Positions 60,445 to 64,000 of a DNA stretch of 64,000 nt are shown piece after piece. Position 1 is the stretch's first letter; each line of letters begins with the position of its first letter. Source of the DNA: Bacteroidales bacterium (lineage in GTDB: Bacteria > Bacteroidota > Bacteroidia > Bacteroidales > WCHB1-69); NCBI GenBank assembly GCA_016290295.1, contig JAEETJ010000005.1:1-64000 (forward strand), read 5' to 3'. Below the pieces are notes generated by a model. It saw only the letters and a program-made list of their open reading frames with translations. It did no database searches and was not told the origin of the DNA. The position numbers were made by a program, and so were the translations under genes.

Positions 60445-60480
60445 AACTCCCCTCGAGCACGCAGTGCGAGACTCCCCCTG
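60445..60480. repeat. AACTCCCCTCGAGCAC hairpin element
   Basis: A short inverted repeat, CTCGAGCAC / GTGCGAG, flanked by CTCCCC and CTCCCCC. Single copy in the window. Confidence 0.4.
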
Positions 60481-60484
60481 AAAA

Positions 60485-60550
60485 AATTAGCACCTTGAAA
60501 AATATTTGCTAATTTGCTAATTAACTAATTTGCTAATTTGCTAATTAATT
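60485..60550. repeat. Octamer (CTAATTTG) array at the deiminase stop codon
   Basis: Units of GCTAATTT and AACTAATT. On the minus strand they read ATTAGCAA and ATTAGTTA and include the final codons (KAN) and stop of the deiminase gene. Confidence 0.75.
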
Positions 60551-62236
60551 AGCCTTCACGATTTTCCGGCTGATTTTTTCGCCGTTGCTTGTGTAGATGG
60601 ACAGGTAGTACATGGCGGCGGACCAATCCTTACAATTGATGATATTGGTGCCCTCCTGTAATGAATAAACATTTACAAGTTGTCCTACGGAATTATACAC
60701 TTTCACTTCCGACAGGTTCTCTCCCTTAATCACAATACGATCAACGGCTGGGTTTGGGTATAAGAGGATGGAAGTTTCAGCCTGTGATTCAGCGATGGCA
60801 TTCTGATTTTTATTAACGATAAACTGATGCGGATCTGCGGCACCAATATAAGGATGACATTCTCTCCTACCCGACTGATCCTTGGCAAAGAGGTAATAAT
60901 CCACTGTATCAAGATTTTGCAGTCCTGAAATAGAGGCTTCATATTGGCTGCCTCCAACGGAAGAAAGACTCACATGCTGCCATGCTCCATGATTGATTCT
61001 ATAATATGCCAAAACAGAGTCCGTCACCAACGATTGTCCGCTTAAAGTTCTGATATCCGCACTTAACAAGGCTTCGTCTTCTATTTCCTTAACACCTAAC
61101 AAAGGATAATGTTTGATATAGAGCATACCGCGGTCGGCAATCTCATGGGTACGGCAATGCAGGGCATCAGTATTCTCCCACGCCGCATTACTCACCTGTG
61201 TTATCGGAACAATAGTGTAGCCGGGCATGGCCTGCTGATACACCTCGATGGCATCACCATCCCACTGGGAACCTGCAACGGGCACAAAAACATGGTCGTT
61301 CAATATCAAGGAGTTGGTATAGGGTGTCGCATACCAGCCTGTGCCAGGTTCATAAACCCTAAACACCTGATAATGATTACCCCAAGGGGTTGTGGCATTG
61401 GCAAAAACCGCAGCAGCAGCCTCATAATCATTATAGCGGTAATCGGTAGTAGGCACTTGGGCAACCAATACCTTATCTACATCCAAAAACTTAGCCCAAC
61501 AATCGATGTGAAAAATATAATCGTCCATGGGGTCGTCTATGATAAAATACTGATTTACACCCAAATACTCTTGGGCCATCTGACGAATTGATGTGGCAGT
61601 CTCATTAGGATTCTCATCCAGCACCAACTGAGTGGAAGCCGCTGTACCGTATCCATCTACCATATAATTACCACCCGTGTGAACCATCGGCATAGCATAC
61701 ATGGTACAATTCAGATTGGAAGCGATACTATTCATAGCGGCATCATCATTCGGACGCTGGGGTCTATTGTAGGTAAAATCGATAATTCCCACTTGGTCAT
61801 TACCATCAATGACAAACCATGGGCCATAATCACGGGTCCAATAACTGTCATGAGGCACAATCCAAAAATCGACATTGGACATATTGACACCATGCTGGTT
61901 GAAATTTGAACTAGCAGAATTCATCTGATTGTTATTATTCACCAGTACTTTCACACGAGTTATTTGCGACAGCTGACTTACCAAATTAACAGGAATACCA
62001 AGAGGATAAGCAATAATGACACCCTCCATGGGCTGAAATTCAGCCACTGCCGTCACAGGACCTTGTGGAGCAGCCGTGAAATTCATACTGGCCTTGACTG
62101 GCAACGTGTGCATCAGCAACTGTTCTTCTGCTGTCAAACGGTATGGAAAAGCAGGATGTTCATCGTAAAGGTCCGACTGGGCAGACAGCAATAATGACAA
62201 GCCAAGAAAGAATGTAGCAAATAAAAATTTTTTCAT
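60545..62236 (-). CDS. Secreted peptidylarginine deiminase-like enzyme with T9SS sorting domain
   Basis: 563 residues from the ATG at 62236 (a second ATG is one codon earlier). Signal peptide MKKFLFATFFLGLSLLLSAQ. The catalytic domain (about 60-385) is of the agmatine deiminase/PPAD superfamily: Asp136 (SYWTRDYGPW), His243 and Asp245 (FHIDCW), Asn308 (PYTNSLILN) and Cys361 (DALHCRTHE). YNRPQRPNDD (156-165) and TGGNYMVDGYG (188-198) match the Porphyromonas enzyme PPAD, which turns C-terminal peptide arginine into citrulline. An Ig-like domain (about 390-475) and a type A sorting domain (LLYPNPAVDR to the end) follow, also as in PPAD. A -7 element at 62261 rules out the start at 62299. Confidence 0.9.
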   Translation of the reverse strand: MKKFLFATFFLGLSLLLSAQSDLYDEHPAFPYRLTAEEQLLMHTLPVKASMNFTAAPQGPVTAVAEFQPMEGVIIAYPLGIPVNLVSQLSQITRVKVLVNNNNQMNSASSNFNQHGVNMSNVDFWIVPHDSYWTRDYGPWFVIDGNDQVGIIDFTYNRPQRPNDDAAMNSIASNLNCTMYAMPMVHTGGNYMVDGYGTAASTQLVLDENPNETATSIRQMAQEYLGVNQYFIIDDPMDDYIFHIDCWAKFLDVDKVLVAQVPTTDYRYNDYEAAAAVFANATTPWGNHYQVFRVYEPGTGWYATPYTNSLILNDHVFVPVAGSQWDGDAIEVYQQAMPGYTIVPITQVSNAAWENTDALHCRTHEIADRGMLYIKHYPLLGVKEIEDEALLSADIRTLSGQSLVTDSVLAYYRINHGAWQHVSLSSVGGSQYEASISGLQNLDTVDYYLFAKDQSGRRECHPYIGAADPHQFIVNKNQNAIAESQAETSILLYPNPAVDRIVIKGENLSEVKVYNSVGQLVNVYSLQEGTNIINCKDWSAAMYYLSIYTSNGEKISRKIVKAN

Positions 62237-62260
62237 CATTCCAATAATTTTTTGAAGCTG

Positions 62261-62268
62261 CAAAAATA
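62261..62268 (-). promoter_or_regulatory. Bacteroidota -7 element (TATTTTTG) of the deiminase gene
   Basis: TATTTTTG on the minus strand, 25 bases before the chosen ATG. Confidence 0.6.
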
Positions 62269-62364
62269 CAAAAAAACGCCTTTCCTTATATATTTTCATA
62301 CAAATGATAAGTCTTGTCTCTGCAATAAATTTTACAGGTCTGTCATTAATTCGAGAAATTTATG

Positions 62365-62372
62365 TAACTTTG
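62365..62372 (+). promoter_or_regulatory. Bacteroidota -7 element (TAACTTTG) of glmM
   Basis: TAACTTTG 26 bases before the ATG at 62398. Confidence 0.6.
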
Positions 62373-62397
62373 CAGTTTGTATCAATTAAAACTAATT

Positions 62398-63786
62398 ATG
62401 GCATTAATTAAATCTATCTCAGGCATCAGAGGAACCATCGGTGGCAAAGCCGGTGACAACCTCACCCCCATCGATATTGTACAATTCACCACTGCTTTCG
62501 TCATGTTTTTGCGGAAAGACGACAGTCAGAAAAAACTAACTTTGATTGTCGGTCGCGACGCCCGTATTTCAGGCGACAGAATCAATAAATTGGTATGCAG
62601 CACTTTACAGTTTATGGGAGTAGATGTCATCGACTTAGGTTTATCTACTACGCCAACGGTGGAAATGACTGTTATCCAGCAACATGCCGATGCAGGTATC
62701 ATTATTACCGCCAGTCACAATCCCATGCAATGGAATGCCCTGAAACTGCTCAACAGCAAAGGCGAGTTTATTTCAGGAGCAGAAGGCAAGGAATTACTTG
62801 AAATTATTGATAAACAAGATTTTGTATATTCAGATATCAAAAATCTTGGTAATTATACACAATATGATAATGCTATCAACGACCATATTGAAGCCATTTT
62901 GAAGCTGCCTTTGGTGGATGCCCAAGCGATTGCCAAAGCCGACTTGTCGGTCATTGTGGACTGTGTCAATTCCACCGGTGGTATAGCCCTGAAACCGTTA
63001 TTAGAAAGACTGGGAGTGACCAAAATCAAGCTGCTGTATGGAGAGCCCACAGGTATCTTCCCGCACAATCCGGAGCCCATTCCAGAGCACCTGTCCGAGA
63101 TTTCCAACGAAATGAAACGCCATAATTACGATGTAGGCTTTGTAGTGGATCCTGATGTGGACCGTCTGGCCATTGTCAAAGACGACGGCGAGATGTTTGT
63201 GGAAGAATACACCCTGGTAGCAGTAGCCGATTACATCCTGCAAAACGAGAAAGGAAACACTGTTTCCAACTTATCGTCTTCCAGAGCTTTACGCGATGTA
63301 AGCCAACGCTACGGGGTGGATTACAATGCCGCTGCCGTGGGCGAGGTGAATGTTGTAGCCAAAATGAAAGAAACCAACGCCATTATCGGCGGCGAAGGCA
63401 ACGGTGGCGTGATTTATCCTGCCCTTCACTACGGACGCGACGCACTGGTAGGTGTAGCTCTTTTCCTCAGCTATATGGCCAAAAGCAAGAAGAGCTGCTC
63501 GGCAATCCGTGCTCAATATCCGGCTTATTTCATCTCCAAAAACAAAATCGAACTGCAGCCGAACATGAATGTGAAGCACATTCTGGACAGCATCGCAGAA
63601 GATTACAAGCAGTATGAGGTGAACCGCATTGATGGAGTGAAGATTGACTTTGACAACGGTTGGGTACACTTACGGACCTCCAACACTGAGCCCATCATCC
63701 GCATCTATGCCGAGGCCGGCACCGAAGAACAAGCCGAGCATCTGGCACAGAAAATCATGCTGGACATCCGTGAAGCAATGAAATAA
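62398..63786 (+). CDS. glmM: Phosphoglucosamine mutase
   Basis: A 462-residue alpha-D-phosphohexomutase that converts glucosamine-6-phosphate to glucosamine-1-phosphate for UDP-GlcNAc. SISGIRGTIGG at 6-16 starts domain 1. The phospho-serine loop is TASHNPMQWNALK, with Ser106. The Mg loop is DPDVDRLAIV near 242, the sugar loop GGEGNGGVIYP near 328 and the phosphate loop RTSNTEPIIRIYAEA near 427. The N terminus is that of Bacteroidales GlmM, although phosphoglucomutase or phosphomannomutase activity cannot be excluded. A TTG at 62377 in the same frame is not needed. The stop begins an octamer array. Confidence 0.9.
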   Translation: MALIKSISGIRGTIGGKAGDNLTPIDIVQFTTAFVMFLRKDDSQKKLTLIVGRDARISGDRINKLVCSTLQFMGVDVIDLGLSTTPTVEMTVIQQHADAGIIITASHNPMQWNALKLLNSKGEFISGAEGKELLEIIDKQDFVYSDIKNLGNYTQYDNAINDHIEAILKLPLVDAQAIAKADLSVIVDCVNSTGGIALKPLLERLGVTKIKLLYGEPTGIFPHNPEPIPEHLSEISNEMKRHNYDVGFVVDPDVDRLAIVKDDGEMFVEEYTLVAVADYILQNEKGNTVSNLSSSRALRDVSQRYGVDYNAAAVGEVNVVAKMKETNAIIGGEGNGGVIYPALHYGRDALVGVALFLSYMAKSKKSCSAIRAQYPAYFISKNKIELQPNMNVKHILDSIAEDYKQYEVNRIDGVKIDFDNGWVHLRTSNTEPIIRIYAEAGTEEQAEHLAQKIMLDIREAMK

Positions 63787-63835
63787 TTAGCAAATTAGTT
63801 AATTAGCAAATTAGTTAATTAGTTAATTTTCGAAT
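63784..63835. repeat. ATTAGCAA / ATTAGTTA octamer array at the glmM stop
   Basis: About six 8-bp units starting with the TAA stop of glmM. Confidence 0.8.
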
Positions 63836-63857
63836 GAAAAATATAGCAATTTAGTTC

Positions 63858-64000
63858 ATGAAAAATTGGATTTTTCCACTTATCCTTATTGGCTTTCTTG
63901 CCATATTGGGGCTTGCTGTATGGTATCTGGCGCGACGCACCGCCTTCATTTTCGGCACCCGCGCAACTTGGTGGTATGTGACATACAGTCTCCTGCTGGT
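63858..64000 (+). CDS. Membrane protein N terminus (cut by window edge)
   Basis: An open frame from ATG 63858 to the window end gives MKNWIFPLILIGFLAILGLA, then VWYLARRTAFIFGTRATWWY and so on. The first 25 residues form a membrane helix, followed by a basic RR and a second hydrophobic stretch. Too little is present to name a family; N termini of this kind occur on Bacteroidota membrane-bound metallophosphoesterases, among others. Confidence 0.5.
   Translation, partial: MKNWIFPLILIGFLAILGLAVWYLARRTAFIFGTRATWWYVTYSLLL

Overview
The window looks like chromosomal DNA of a Bacteroidota bacterium, most likely of the order Bacteroidales. The reasons are type IX secretion (T9SS) C-terminal sorting domains on several large exported proteins, the TAnnTTTG -7 promoter element of Bacteroidota in front of many genes, an Rnf-type electron transport cluster, LptD (so an outer membrane), a TonB-domain protein, FISUMP and GWxTD proteins, and a GH89 glycosidase. 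No phage, plasmid, IS element, CRISPR array or rRNA operon is visible. Nearly all of the window is vertical-looking housekeeping and envelope sequence. The odd features are in the intergenic DNA.

Layout. 1-3.1 kb: three minus-strand secreted or small proteins (one with a TonB C-terminal domain, cut by the left edge) separated by hairpin repeats. 3.2-14.2 kb (minus): GH89 alpha-N-acetylglucosaminidase lipoprotein, a fucose-isomerase-like protein, a macrodomain hydrolase, a Nudix hydrolase, TSCPD, isoprenylcysteine-methyltransferase-like and DUF4298 proteins, a ThrE-type exporter, a nitroreductase/flavin-reductase fusion lipoprotein and a GT39-like glycosyltransferase. 14.6-16.7 kb (plus): DnaB helicase and a SpoU RNA methyltransferase. 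17-18.8 kb (minus): thioesterase and sirtuin. 19-24.6 kb (plus): EF-G, then a cluster hypothetical-panC-panD-gpmA-hypothetical. 24.7-39.7 kb (minus): DppC-like permease, class II FBP aldolase, groES-groEL, a carboxypeptidase-regulatory-like protein, a THUMP-like methyltransferase, rnfA-E-G-D, Dus, a T9SS protein, a GWxTD protein and ornithine carbamoyltransferase. 39.85 kb: tRNA-Ala(GGC). 40-48.5 kb: MBOAT acyltransferase, MATE, FISUMP protein, SanA, YfcC. 48.6-64 kb: divergent amidase and lptD, an ECF sigma factor with a likely partner, a FucP-like transporter, a 1500-residue T9SS type B protein, a peptidylarginine-deiminase-like T9SS protein, glmM and the start of another membrane protein.

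How the genes fit together. The envelope theme is strong: LptD, amidase, GlmM, MBOAT and many exported T9SS clients. GH89, the fucose-isomerase-like protein and the FucP-like transporter suggest use of host or plant glycans. RnfDGEA indicates ion-coupled ferredoxin:NAD+ oxidoreduction in an anaerobe, but rnfB and rnfC are not here.

Most notable observations. (1) groESL lacks the usual TAnnTTTG element and instead has an exact sigma-54 -24/-12 match (TGGCACG-N4-TTGCT) with two palindromic boxes just upstream. (2) A 30-bp palindrome lies in frame inside the THUMP-like methyltransferase gene, adding ten codons, as Rickettsia palindromic elements do. (3) A secreted enzyme closely resembles Porphyromonas peptidylarginine deiminase, with all four catalytic residues. 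(4) Many genes end inside 7- or 8-bp tandem repeat arrays whose units mostly carry a stop triplet, so that three units close all three frames. (5) A nitroreductase is fused to a flavin-reductase-like domain on a lipoprotein.
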